Positions 1-8,184 of a DNA stretch of 64,000 bases are shown piece by piece (positions within the stretch are counted from its first letter, which is position 1; each line of letters starts with the position of its first letter). The translations under genes were made by a program, and so were the position numbers. This DNA comes from an uncultured Erwinia sp. (GTDB taxonomy: Bacteria; Pseudomonadota; Gammaproteobacteria; Enterobacterales; Enterobacteriaceae), in assembly GCA_913775305.1 (NCBI GenBank), contig CAJYIY010000079.1:24823-88822 (forward strand), read 5' to 3'. The notes below the pieces were generated by a model, which worked only from the letters and a program-made list of their open reading frames with translations, ran no database searches and was not told the origin of the DNA.

Positions 1-479
1 GGAATTTCCCGCTCTATCGCTTCGCTGTGCGCATGGCTGCGGCGTACGACCGTTGCGGTGGTGCGCACCAGTGATTTCAGCGCTTCCGCCGCTTTGTTGG
101 TCCGGTATTCCTGCCAGAAACGCAGTAAACCGCTCAGGCTGACCATCACCAGCACGATAATCACGCCAGTCAGATCGGTATCTTCACCGCGATTCAGCGG
201 CAGCAGATAGTCGGTTACAAAACTGATGGCGGCCAGTGCGGTCAGCACCCAGATAAACGGATTGTTAAAGGCCTGGAACAGCTGTATCAGCGCTGCTGGC
301 GCTTTTTCGCTGGCAACCTGGTTCGTGCCATAGTGTTCCAGACGCTCTGCGGCATCCTCATAGGTCAGTCCATGACGTTGAGTATTAAGTTGAGCTAGGG
401 TGTGTTCCTGGCTCCGGCTGGCTGCGCTGGCGATCGCCAGATCGCGCGCCTTTTTCAGGTCAGCGTGATGCATTTTCAT
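1..479 (-). CDS. mgtB: Magnesium-translocating P-type ATPase, MgtB-like, N-terminal part (cut by window edge)
   Basis: The reverse strand encodes about 159 residues with no stop before the left edge, so the gene is partial. The translation shows a cytosolic N-terminus (GLTYEDAAERLEHYGTNQV), then the segment NNPFIWVLTALAAISFVTDY and the block TDLTGVIIVLVMVSLSGLLRFWQEYRTNKAAEAL. This is the start of a P3B-type Mg2+ importer and is closer to Salmonella MgtB than to E. coli MgtA (MgtA has NPFNILLTILGAISYATEDLF here). The catalytic DKTGT site lies outside the window. The ATG at 479 follows AAGGAG by 7 nt; a second in-frame ATG is two codons downstream. MgtA/MgtB proteins import Mg2+ across the inner membrane and are usually induced by PhoP/PhoQ and by leader-RNA control. 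No convincing PhoP box was found here. Confidence 0.9.
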   Translation of the reverse strand, partial: MKMHHADLKKARDLAIASAASRSQEHTLAQLNTQRHGLTYEDAAERLEHYGTNQVASEKAPAALIQLFQAFNNPFIWVLTALAAISFVTDYLLPLNRGEDTDLTGVIIVLVMVSLSGLLRFWQEYRTNKAAEALKSLVRTTATVVRRSHAHSEAIEREI

Positions 480-506
480 CTGCCTGCTCCTTGAATGAAG
501 TTTTTT

Positions 507-525
507 ACGCGCAGGAGAACGACTC
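507..525 (-). promoter_or_regulatory. Perfect leader hairpin just upstream of the Mg2+ ATPase start
   Basis: Read on the minus strand, GCAGGAG-TCGTT-CTCCTGC forms a perfect 7-bp stem with a 5-nt loop, about 27 nt before the ATPase start codon. It is followed by an A-run, not a U-run, so it is not a typical intrinsic terminator. One arm contains AGGAG and could mimic or mask a ribosome site. Together with the leader ORF at 596-658 it suggests post-initiation control of the transporter. Confidence 0.4.
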
Positions 526-595
526 CTGCAAACGAGGTTTTTTCAGAAAATTCAGGGAAAGGGGCGTGGCAGGCAGAGGGGAAGGAAGAGAAGTA

Positions 596-658
596 TTAGC
601 GCATCGTCCTCCCGCATTTATCCTGCCATCGCCTCTCTCGGGACGGAGGTTCTTTCAT
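596..658 (-). CDS. Putative 20-residue leader peptide upstream of the mgtB-like gene
   Basis: A short ORF on the same strand as the Mg2+ ATPase reads MKEPPSRERRWQDKCGRTMR. Its ATG at 658 is preceded by AGGGAG at 6 nt, a better ribosome site than many full genes here have. It ends 117 nt before the ATPase start. The acidic-plus-proline N-terminus (K-E-P-P) resembles the Salmonella mgtL leader peptide, which begins M-E-P-D-P and acts as a Mg2+ and proline sensor in the mgtA leader. This is inference by analogy: the two peptides are not otherwise alike. Being a chance ORF is the main alternative. Confidence 0.5.
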   Translation of the reverse strand: MKEPPSRERRWQDKCGRTMR

Positions 659-1668
659 CGTGTGCTCCCTGGTTATTCTGCCGCGCAACGATCGTTGCTC
701 GCGCAGCAGAGGAATGCTCTGATGCTCAGCCACACAGCCGTGCTGCTGGCAAAGACCAGATCGAATGAAGTTGATTTGCGGGATGAAACAGCTCGGAAGA
801 GCGTTGTAGCATGGCCCGCCGTTTTTACGGCAGGCACACAACAAGCGGAGTGGACCTGCCTTCAGTAATGTTCAGGTAAAGGGTGACTGTCCAATGAAAT
901 TCAGGCTCCAACTCGTAATTTGCCGAGATTCTAATCGGCAGGTCAGGCAAAGTAAACCCGGAAATTAATAACAGTGAGTAACCGAACCTGACAATTCAAC
1001 GTATTGATTTTAAATAAATTAAAATATTTTTTCGTCAAAAAGGTGCATAATCTTTCCTAAACTGTTTATCAACAGAAGAGCAAAATATGATGTTCTGGCA
1101 TCTGCGGCTGACAATATCCGTCACCGCATCGAACAATACGGGAAAGCCTGGTTGATGAATGAAATACCGTCCGACAAGGGGTTTGTTCGTTTGCTATCGC
1201 TGCTGGCGAAATCAATATCGGGAAGACCACTTTTATTACGGTCAGTAAGATTATTCAGCATCACTTTGGCATGAGGGGGCCAATATTTACCTGCGCATCG
1301 CATCTCAAAACGGAAGAGATTTGAATGAATAAAATCATCGAGATTAATTCATGTAGATGATGAACATCCTGCGCAAGAGTGAACTACGGGAAGAATACCG
1401 GCGAGAAGTAGTCAAAAACCCTGGTTGAAGAACAATATTTAATCAAATAGCGGCATTAATCCCTGGTTCCTAACTTTTATTTGCGGATTTTTAGTGATTA
1501 ACTCTAATAAAAAATAAATTTACCCTGCCATATTCCTGCAAATGGCACATATTAAACATTATCCTCTTTTCCAGTGGGATTCATTAACTCGGCGCGCACT
1601 TTCACCGTTGAATGCAATTAAACCTCTGCGTAAGATTCTTTTTCGGTTATTAGAATAAAGAAACAATT
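659..1668. other. Long intergenic region with a possible decayed ORF
   Basis: About 1 kb separates the leader ORF from yhjE. On the plus strand around 1078-1275 one frame stays open (…DNIRHRIEQYGKAWL… to a stop near 1273) but has no good start, and it is followed by scattered stops. It looks like a gene remnant of a family not recognised here. The stretch 1340-1668 holds the yhjE upstream region, is AT-rich in part and shows no ORF. Short inverted elements such as TAAAC-T-GTTTA near 1060 are present, but no promoter could be assigned with confidence. Confidence 0.35.
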
Positions 1669-2994
1669 ATGCAAGCTTCCATCGCACCATCTGTCGCCGC
1701 TGAAGACGCCGCCCCCGTAAACTCCCGGAGTAAAGTGGTGGTTGCTTCTCTGGTCGGTACGGCCATCGAATTCTTCGATTTCTATATTTATGCCACTGCT
1801 GCGGTGATCGTCTTCCCGCATATTTTCTTCCCACAGGGTGATGCAACCGTGGCCACGTTACAGTCGCTGGCGACTTTTGCCATCGCTTTTGTGGCTCGTC
1901 CCATTGGTTCTGCGCTCTTTGGTCACTTTGGTGACCGCGTTGGCCGTAAAGCCACGCTGGTGGCGTCGCTGCTGACCATGGGGATCTCAACCGTGCTAAT
2001 CGGCCTGCTGCCGAGCTATGACAGCATTGGTGTGTTTGCGCCATTGCTGCTGGCGCTGGCGCGTTTCGGTCAGGGCCTGGGCCTGGGCGGTGAGTGGGGC
2101 GGTGCTGCTCTGCTGGCCACCGAGAATGCGCCAGCGAAAAAACGCGCGCTTTATGGCTCCTTCCCGCAGCTCGGTGCACCAATTGGTTTCTTCTTTGCCA
2201 ACGGTACCTTCCTGCTGCTTTCCTGGCTGCTGACCGATGAGCAGTTTATGAGCTGGGGCTGGCGCGTACCGTTCGTGCTTTCTGCGGTGCTGGTGCTTAT
2301 CGGTCTGTATGTTCGTGTCTCGCTGCATGAGTCACCGGTATTTGCCAAAGCGCAGAAAGAGAAAAAGCAGGTCAAAGTGCCAATCGGTACGCTGCTGAGC
2401 AAGCATCTGGGCGCCACGGTGCTGGGTACTTTTATCATGCTGGCGACCTACACTCTGTTCTACATTATGACCGTTTACTCCATGACCTTTGGTACCACTC
2501 CGGCGCCAAATGGGCTGGGTATTCCACGCAATACCTTTCTGTGGATGCTGATGGTGGCAGTCATTGGCTTTGGCGTGATGGTACCGATTGCCGGTATGCT
2601 GGCTGACCGCTTTGGTCGTCGCAGAACAATGATTGTGATCACCCTGATGATTATCGCCTTTGCGCTGATCTTCCCTTCAATGCTGGGTTCAGGTAATCAG
2701 GCGTTGGTGATGGCTTTCCTGCTTTGCGGACTGAGCATTATGGGCCTGACGTTTGGCCCGATGGGGGCGCTGCTGCCGGAGCTGTTCCCGACCGAGGTGC
2801 GATATACCGGCGCCTCTTTCTCTTACAATCTGTCGTCAATTCTTGGTGCATCCGTGGCACCCTATATCGCCACCTGGTTAGCACACACTTACGGTCTGTT
2901 CTACGTAGGTGTTTACCTGGCGTCAATGGCTTTCCTGACTCTGCTTGCGTTGATTAAATGCCGGGAAACCCGCCACGAGTCGCTGTTTGACTAA
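1669..2994 (+). CDS. yhjE: MFS transporter YhjE (metabolite:H+ symporter family)
   Basis: The 441-residue protein follows E. coli YhjE almost residue for residue: an N-terminal segment SRSKVVVASLVGTAIEFFDFY, the MFS loop 2-3 motif GHFGDRVGRK (about residues 85-94), the LGLGGEWGGAALLATENAP signature, and a second loop motif ADRFGRRR in the C-terminal half. Twelve membrane segments are expected. It belongs to the ProP/ShiA-type metabolite:H+ symporters; the substrate of YhjE is not established, so no substrate is assigned. It is monocistronic, with its own terminator just downstream, and converges on yhjG. Confidence 0.93.
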   Translation: MQASIAPSVAAEDAAPVNSRSKVVVASLVGTAIEFFDFYIYATAAVIVFPHIFFPQGDATVATLQSLATFAIAFVARPIGSALFGHFGDRVGRKATLVASLLTMGISTVLIGLLPSYDSIGVFAPLLLALARFGQGLGLGGEWGGAALLATENAPAKKRALYGSFPQLGAPIGFFFANGTFLLLSWLLTDEQFMSWGWRVPFVLSAVLVLIGLYVRVSLHESPVFAKAQKEKKQVKVPIGTLLSKHLGATVLGTFIMLATYTLFYIMTVYSMTFGTTPAPNGLGIPRNTFLWMLMVAVIGFGVMVPIAGMLADRFGRRRTMIVITLMIIAFALIFPSMLGSGNQALVMAFLLCGLSIMGLTFGPMGALLPELFPTEVRYTGASFSYNLSSILGASVAPYIATWLAHTYGLFYVGVYLASMAFLTLLALIKCRETRHESLFD

Positions 2995-3035
2995 TCGCTC
3001 TGGCGGTCACACCTGAAGTTCTGAGTTACCCTCTT

Positions 3036-3070
3036 CGCCGCCACACGGCTCTGTGGCGGCGATTTTTTTC
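3036..3070 (+). terminator. Rho-independent terminator of yhjE
   Basis: CGCCGCCAC at 3036-3044 pairs perfectly with GTGGCGGCG at 3053-3061 around an 8-nt loop. A T-run follows at 3063-3069. It lies 42 nt after the yhjE stop, on the plus strand. Read on the other strand the hairpin lacks a U-run, so it is unlikely to be efficient for yhjG. Confidence 0.85.
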
Positions 3071-3127
3071 AGTTGAAAATCCCTACTCTGACTCCAATTA
3101 AAATACGTCTCAGTCTGGCTTGGTTCG

Positions 3128-5185
3128 CTATTTCCCTTTCATCTTCCCCAGCACCTGCGAACACTGATTCTGGTCATTGTCGCTGGGTGAAATCAGCGCC
3201 AGCAGTGCCGCAGCCGGAGCCACAACGGCGCCCAGCGCAATTGCGGCGGCACCGCGGGCAATCAGCGGGCCAGCTTTCACCCCGGCATCGGGGTTTTTAA
3301 AGGTGCCGCGCACGTACAGAGGGGAGCGCAGGGTAATAATGCGGATCCCTTTGCTTTTCGGGTCAATTAACAGGTCCAGACGTTCGTTGGCAAAATTGGT
3401 GGTGCCGGTAATATTGATAACCGCATTTTCCGTATCAAAAACGAACAGTCGCGACGAAGCCAGACCGTTTTTGACCTGCAAATCAGCCGCCGCACAGTTG
3501 ATCTTCACTTCATCGTCACCAAACAGTTTACCCACCACGTAGTTGCCGACGTTCAGCCCGACAATCTCCATCAGGCTCCGGCTGATCAAGCCATCGTTCA
3601 TTAGCAGCCTGAGATCGCCGTTACTGGTTGCCAGCAGGTCGGCTACCGAATTTCCGCGTCCGGTCAGTGTGGCATCGCCATTCAGCTGCCCCAGCGCGCT
3701 TTGCATCGCCTGCACATCCGGGAACAGCTGGCGCAATTTAAGGCTGCGCGCGTGCAGATCGGCGCGCCCACGCAGCGGTGTTTTATCCCCTTCGAGATGG
3801 ATCGTCGAATTAATGGTGCCGCCCGCCATACCGAATCGCAGCGGATCGAGACGCAGATCGCCGTTTTTCAGGATCAGATGAGTCGAAAGGTCGCTGAGCG
3901 GCAGCGAGCTGCCGTGTTCGATACGTTTGCCGCTGAAGCGCACGTCTGCATCCATCACGCTCCAGCTTTTGCTGTCGAACTTATCATGGGGCAATACGCG
4001 ACCGGCGGGCTGCGTGGAGGCGTCTCCGCGCTTCTTCTTCGCCTGTTCGGTTTTTTCACTGCCTTTACCAGAGTTCACGCCGATCAGCGGGCCCAGATCG
4101 GCCATTCGCAGCTGACGGGATTCCAGCTCGCCCTCCAGTTTGGGCCGGGGTTTAGCCTGGCTGTAGGTCAGGGAGCCTCGAATATCACTGTCGCCGATAT
4201 GACCATTGAAGTTCTGGTAGCGGAACACTGCGCCCCCGGCTTCATGAAAGCGGGCGCTGAGGTGGCCGTCGGTTTCATACGGTGGGGTATCCGGCAGCAG
4301 CACGCCGGTCAGACCATAGAGGTTTGCCAGCGTATCACCAGAAAAGCGCAGGCGCAGATCAATGCCGCCGGGATCCATTGGGTTCTGGATAGTCCCTGCC
4401 AGGCGCACCCGGGTGGTTCCGCTACGCACGTCGGCCTGAATCGGGAACGGCGTTGTCTGGCTGCGCAGCGAGAGCATGCCACCAATTTTCCCTTGCCCGG
4501 TCAGTTTTTCCTGGTTGTAAGTGCCGCTGGCCTGCCAGCCAAACACGAAGTCAGCAGCCCCTTTCTGCTTGTCATCCCCCCCTGCCAGCTGGGCGTAGGG
4601 CACCGGTTTCCCGAGCGGATCGACCGTCACCCGGACGTCGGCTTTGTTGATCGCGTCGCGATAGCCAATGGTTCCCTGATCGAACACGATATTATCGAGG
4701 CGGAACGACCAGGCGGAAGGGGGTTGGTTTGGATCGGTGGTTTCACTTCCGGCCAGATTAAAGGTCCAGTTATTTTTCCCGTCGGCCGTTTGAATCAGGT
4801 TCGCCTGCGGCTGCTGCAGCTTAATCCACGGCAGCCACACTTCCTTGCCCAGCAGCGCCAGTGGAGAGATCGAGGCATCCACGCGCTCAAGGTGAGCCAT
4901 GGTCAGATCGGCAATATCAGGCGGGTTGCCCAGCATAATATCCTGAGCATGGATATGCGGCCACGGCACCCAGCTGCGCCAGCCCGGCTCGCTGCGGTTA
5001 CGTTCCCAGGCGATGCCCAGATCGCCACGGATGGCAAAGGGACGGTTAATCTCCTGCGAAACTTTACGATTGATCGTCGGCTTCAAACGGTTCCAGTCGA
5101 ACGTGGCAATCAGTACCACCAGAGCCACCAACAGCAGAACCACAATCCCCACGGCCCAGCTGATTATTTTACCGGTACGCGACAT
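3128..5185 (-). CDS. yhjG: AsmA-family protein YhjG
   Basis: The 685-residue protein has one N-terminal membrane anchor (about residues 8-28, IISWAVGIVVLLLVALVVLIA) followed by the AsmA N-terminal signature FDWNRLKPTINRKVSQ and a long beta-rich periplasmic domain that ends with the AsmA_2-type C-terminus. Its length matches E. coli YhjG (686). AsmA-like proteins are inner-membrane-anchored bridge proteins thought to move phospholipids toward the outer membrane or to affect outer-membrane assembly; YhjG itself has no firmly assigned function. In E. coli the phosphodiesterase gene yhjH (pdeH) lies between yhjG and kdgK, and it is missing at this locus. Confidence 0.92.
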   Translation of the reverse strand: MSRTGKIISWAVGIVVLLLVALVVLIATFDWNRLKPTINRKVSQEINRPFAIRGDLGIAWERNRSEPGWRSWVPWPHIHAQDIMLGNPPDIADLTMAHLERVDASISPLALLGKEVWLPWIKLQQPQANLIQTADGKNNWTFNLAGSETTDPNQPPSAWSFRLDNIVFDQGTIGYRDAINKADVRVTVDPLGKPVPYAQLAGGDDKQKGAADFVFGWQASGTYNQEKLTGQGKIGGMLSLRSQTTPFPIQADVRSGTTRVRLAGTIQNPMDPGGIDLRLRFSGDTLANLYGLTGVLLPDTPPYETDGHLSARFHEAGGAVFRYQNFNGHIGDSDIRGSLTYSQAKPRPKLEGELESRQLRMADLGPLIGVNSGKGSEKTEQAKKKRGDASTQPAGRVLPHDKFDSKSWSVMDADVRFSGKRIEHGSSLPLSDLSTHLILKNGDLRLDPLRFGMAGGTINSTIHLEGDKTPLRGRADLHARSLKLRQLFPDVQAMQSALGQLNGDATLTGRGNSVADLLATSNGDLRLLMNDGLISRSLMEIVGLNVGNYVVGKLFGDDEVKINCAAADLQVKNGLASSRLFVFDTENAVINITGTTNFANERLDLLIDPKSKGIRIITLRSPLYVRGTFKNPDAGVKAGPLIARGAAAIALGAVVAPAAALLALISPSDNDQNQCSQVLGKMKGK

Positions 5186-5378
5186 TCCCTTCTCCTTACC
5201 TTTTTTATTCTTAGGTAAAGATAGCCCAGGAGGGAGGATATGGCATCCGCGACTGCATCGGCATGCGCTCTTGCAATAATTAAACTCATATCACGATAAA
5301 AATAAAACATTGTTTTAAATATTGACTGGGGGCAATCAGGCGGCGAGACTGATAAAAAATTCCTACGGGCCGAGAAAA

Positions 5379-6311
5379 ATGACGCAGCAGAGAATTGCCG
5401 TGATTGGCGAATGTATGATCGAGCTTTCCCAGCGTGGAAGCGAGATGAGCCGGGGCTTTGGTGGCGATACGTTGAACACCGCGGTCTATATCGCCCGCCA
5501 GGTATCACCGCAGGCGCTGAGTGTGGATTATGTCACCGCTTTAGGCCAGGACAGTTTCAGCAACGAGATGCTTGCCGCGTGGCAGAGCGAAGGACTGCAT
5601 ACCGACTTGATCCAGCAGCTGGAAAACAAGCTGCCGGGGCTGTACGTGATTGAAACGGATGCTACAGGCGAGCGCACGTTCTGGTACTGGCGCAATGATG
5701 CAGCTGCCCGTTTCTGGCTGGAGAGCGAACGGGCAGAAGCCATCTGCCAGCAGCTGGCACATTACGATTATCTGTATCTGAGCGGCATCAGCCTGGCAAT
5801 CCTCAGCCCACAAAGCCGCGAAAAGCTCTATGGCCTGTTGGCTGCCTGTCGGGCAAACGGTGGAAGAATTATCTTCGATAACAACTATCGCCCGCGCCTG
5901 TGGCCGAGCCAGGAAGCGGCGCAGTCGGCCTATCAGGCTATGCTGGGATATACCGATATCGCCTTCCTGACGCTGGATGACGAAACGCTGCTGTGGGGCG
6001 AGGCCGACTGTGCGGCGGTGATAAACCGTACACGAGCCGCGGGGGTGAAGGAAATCGTAATTAAACGCGGGGCCGATGCCTGTCTGGTGGATACGGGGGC
6101 GGAACCGTTGCTGGCGATACCGGCGGTGCAGCTGTCGGCAGACAGCGTGGTGGATACCACCGCCGCCGGGGATTCGTTCAGCGCGGGCTATCTGGCTGTG
6201 CGCCTGCTCGGTGGCAGCGCGGAAGAGGCCGGCAGGCGCGGGCATCTGACTGCCAGCACGGTGATCCAGCATCGCGGTGCGATAATTCCTCGTGAAGCGA
6301 TGCCGGGATAA
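5379..6311 (+). CDS. kdgK: 2-dehydro-3-deoxygluconokinase (KDG kinase)
   Basis: The 310-residue PfkB/ribokinase-family sugar kinase phosphorylates 2-keto-3-deoxygluconate to KDPG, feeding pectin and hexuronate breakdown into the Entner-Doudoroff aldolase. It shows the PfkB N-terminal block GGDTLNTAVYIARQ (about residues 27-40), the substrate region TGERTFWYWRNDAAARFWL and the C-terminal signature DTTAAGDSFSAGYLA, in which GAGD is replaced by AAGD as in E. coli KdgK; the Asp is the catalytic base. The start at 5379 (MTQQRIAVIGECMIELS) matches the E. coli N-terminus; an upstream in-frame ATG at 5322 would add 19 residues foreign to the family. The ribosome site is weak. Erwinia-type bacteria use this route on plant polymers. 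Confidence 0.94.
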   Translation: MTQQRIAVIGECMIELSQRGSEMSRGFGGDTLNTAVYIARQVSPQALSVDYVTALGQDSFSNEMLAAWQSEGLHTDLIQQLENKLPGLYVIETDATGERTFWYWRNDAAARFWLESERAEAICQQLAHYDYLYLSGISLAILSPQSREKLYGLLAACRANGGRIIFDNNYRPRLWPSQEAAQSAYQAMLGYTDIAFLTLDDETLLWGEADCAAVINRTRAAGVKEIVIKRGADACLVDTGAEPLLAIPAVQLSADSVVDTTAAGDSFSAGYLAVRLLGGSAEEAGRRGHLTASTVIQHRGAIIPREAMPG

Positions 6312-6403
6312 GAATATCGCTGGCGCGCTCAACCGCCGCAAAACCTGTCAGTATCCGCAAGCCGTCACAGCTCTCAGACTGGTGCCCGGCCCTCTGCTCG
6401 TCG

Positions 6404-6434
6404 AAAGAAAAAGGGCAGCCTGAGAGGCCGCCCT
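6404..6434 (-). terminator. Rho-independent terminator of yhjJ
   Basis: On the minus strand AGGGCGGCC-TCTCA-GGCTGCCCT forms a 9-bp stem with one G-U pair, followed by TTTTTCTTTC. It begins 5 nt after the yhjJ stop codon. Kdgk on the other strand ends about 100 nt away, and the plus-strand reading has no T-run. Confidence 0.75.
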
Positions 6435-6438
6435 GAGG

Positions 6439-7929
6439 TTACTGCGCGGGCGTATCCGCCGCCACCGCCGGGTCGGCTGGGGCCGCGGGAGCCTGGGGCG
6501 CGGCTTGGACCGGCTTCATAATTTTCTGCCAGCTCTCCTGGAGCTGACCGGCGTTAATTTCCGGCTCACCCTGCGGTTGCATCAGCATCATGGTAATATC
6601 CTGGTTCAGCTGCTGGCGCAGCTCCTGGTTCAGCATGTTCAGCGTCAGGCCGGAAAGAAACGCCTGGCGCAGTTTTTGATACTGTTCCGGGGCAATATCC
6701 ACCACCGCATTTTGCTGCGAGCGCAGGCGCTGGCTCATCAGCACGTCGGTATCGGTGCGGGCATAGGTGGCAAACAGCTTGCTCAGCTCGTTATTTTTCT
6801 GCGCCATCAGCGTATCAAACTCCTGCTGCGTCAGGCCGTTGTCGCGCACGTTAGCCATCTCTTTCGCGATCAGATTTAAATTGGCACTGAGCGCACTGTT
6901 GTCCGAATCAATATTAATGGCGCACTGAGCGCGCTGATACAGTACGCGACAGTCAAAGCCAACCTGTACGCCCTGGGCCTTATTCTCGCTCAGCACGCGC
7001 TGAACGTGCCAGAACAGCGCTTCCCGGGCCAGATCGCCCTGCCAGTAGCGCTGAAGATTTTGTGATTCCCGGATCGGCATCCACGGATTGTCCCAGACCA
7101 GCGACAGGCGGTTCTGTCCAAGCGCCGGATTCACCAGATTTACCGGCTGCGGCGTCAGTGGAGAAAGGGTTGGCAATGGCGCGGGCTGTTCGCGTTTGCC
7201 TTCCAGCGGAGAGAACACTTTGTTGATCTGCTCGGCGAGGCTGCGGCTGTCAACGTTACCGACGACAAACAGGGTCATCGCATCCGGCGTATACCACTGT
7301 TTATAAAAGGCGTTGAGCTGGGCCAGATCGACCGGTACCTTCACCGCTGAGGCAGGATCGTGGCCGAGCAGCGTGGAGCCTTTCAGCCGGTAACGCCACC
7401 AGACGTCCTGAGTATTACCGGGCCACGTACCGATGGGGTCATCTGCATTGAGCGCCGCGTTGACCACCTCAGTGTTGATTGTCATTTTATCGACGGTTGC
7501 CGCCAGCCAGGTCAGGGCTTCTTTGACCATTTCCGGGCGGTTGTTGGGCAGGCTGAGATTATAAACCGTGTAATTGTATGAGGTAATCGCCGGAGGCAAA
7601 GGATGCTGCGGATCGATGCTCTGCTGCCAGAGTGAACGCTGCTGCGCGGGTTCGAGCGCGGCGTTGTGTACCAGCGCCATGCGGGGTAAAAGGTGGCTGT
7701 AACCGATTTGCTGGGCATTTTCGACCAGCGAGCCGGTATTCACCCAGAGCCGAATCTCAATGCGATCGCTTGGCCGCTGAGGTGTTGTTAACAGCTGCCA
7801 GCTAAAACCGTTATCCAGTTTTCCCTGCTGCCACGCAGGATCGGGTTGGAGGGTTTCAGCCTGAACTGTGCAGCTGGCCGCTGCCAGTACTACCCCACCA
7901 ATCAAAAGACGAATTCTGGTGCCCTGCAT
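6439..7929 (-). CDS. yhjJ: YhjJ, M16-like periplasmic peptidase homologue lacking the zinc motif
   Basis: The 496-residue protein has a Sec signal peptide (about residues 1-24, ending VQA) and two M16/insulinase-like halves (N-terminal DNGFSWQLL…RLWVNTGSLVEN; second half with NAFYKQWYTPDAMTLFVVGNVD, the usual M16 middle-domain motif). The position of the zinc motif HxxEH reads H-L-L-P-R, so both the catalytic Glu and the second His are missing. It is probably a non-catalytic M16B-type subunit or chaperone-like protein. The C-terminus is Ala/Pro-rich. E. coli YhjJ is of about the same length. It is transcribed alone, between kdgK and dctA. Confidence 0.9.
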   Translation of the reverse strand: MQGTRIRLLIGGVVLAAASCTVQAETLQPDPAWQQGKLDNGFSWQLLTTPQRPSDRIEIRLWVNTGSLVENAQQIGYSHLLPRMALVHNAALEPAQQRSLWQQSIDPQHPLPPAITSYNYTVYNLSLPNNRPEMVKEALTWLAATVDKMTINTEVVNAALNADDPIGTWPGNTQDVWWRYRLKGSTLLGHDPASAVKVPVDLAQLNAFYKQWYTPDAMTLFVVGNVDSRSLAEQINKVFSPLEGKREQPAPLPTLSPLTPQPVNLVNPALGQNRLSLVWDNPWMPIRESQNLQRYWQGDLAREALFWHVQRVLSENKAQGVQVGFDCRVLYQRAQCAINIDSDNSALSANLNLIAKEMANVRDNGLTQQEFDTLMAQKNNELSKLFATYARTDTDVLMSQRLRSQQNAVVDIAPEQYQKLRQAFLSGLTLNMLNQELRQQLNQDITMMLMQPQGEPEINAGQLQESWQKIMKPVQAAPQAPAAPADPAVAADTPAQ

Positions 7930-8121
7930 GTGAACCCCTACTCAATCACAAACCAAAAGAATCACTGGTGATCTACTACCTGCTGCCCGCGACATTTTGA
8001 CCGGTCAAAAACCCCTGGGAAGCCGCTGTATTTTAAAGGAACAGCATGTTAGACCACGCATCGGCGAGGATGTCACACAGCGGAGTAAAAAATCATTAAA
8101 AAGTGTTGGATGTTATTATGC

Positions 8122-8158
8122 AAATGCCCGGCGCGAGGGCAAGTCGCGCCGGGCATTT
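8122..8158 (-). terminator. Strong inverted repeat after dctA (likely terminator)
   Basis: AAATGCCCGGCGCGA at 8122-8136 pairs perfectly with its complement at 8144-8158, giving a 15-bp stem with a 7-nt loop. On the minus strand it lies 27 nt after the dctA stop. The A/T ends of the stem serve as A-tract and U-tract. The isolated stem is typical of a terminator between two same-strand genes (dctA and yhjJ). Confidence 0.75.
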
Positions 8159-8184
8159 CTTCGAAAATTTAATGAATTAGGTGA

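Noticed and set aside
880..1080. PhoP box upstream of the Mg2+ ATPase leader
   Set aside because: GTTTA-like half-sites occur, but none with the required 11-nt periodicity; GGTTA/TGTTA is spaced 10 nt.
3701..5218. A 505-codon open frame antisense to yhjG
   Set aside because: It lies fully opposite a well-conserved gene, its composition is that of a shadow frame, and it has no recognisable domain.
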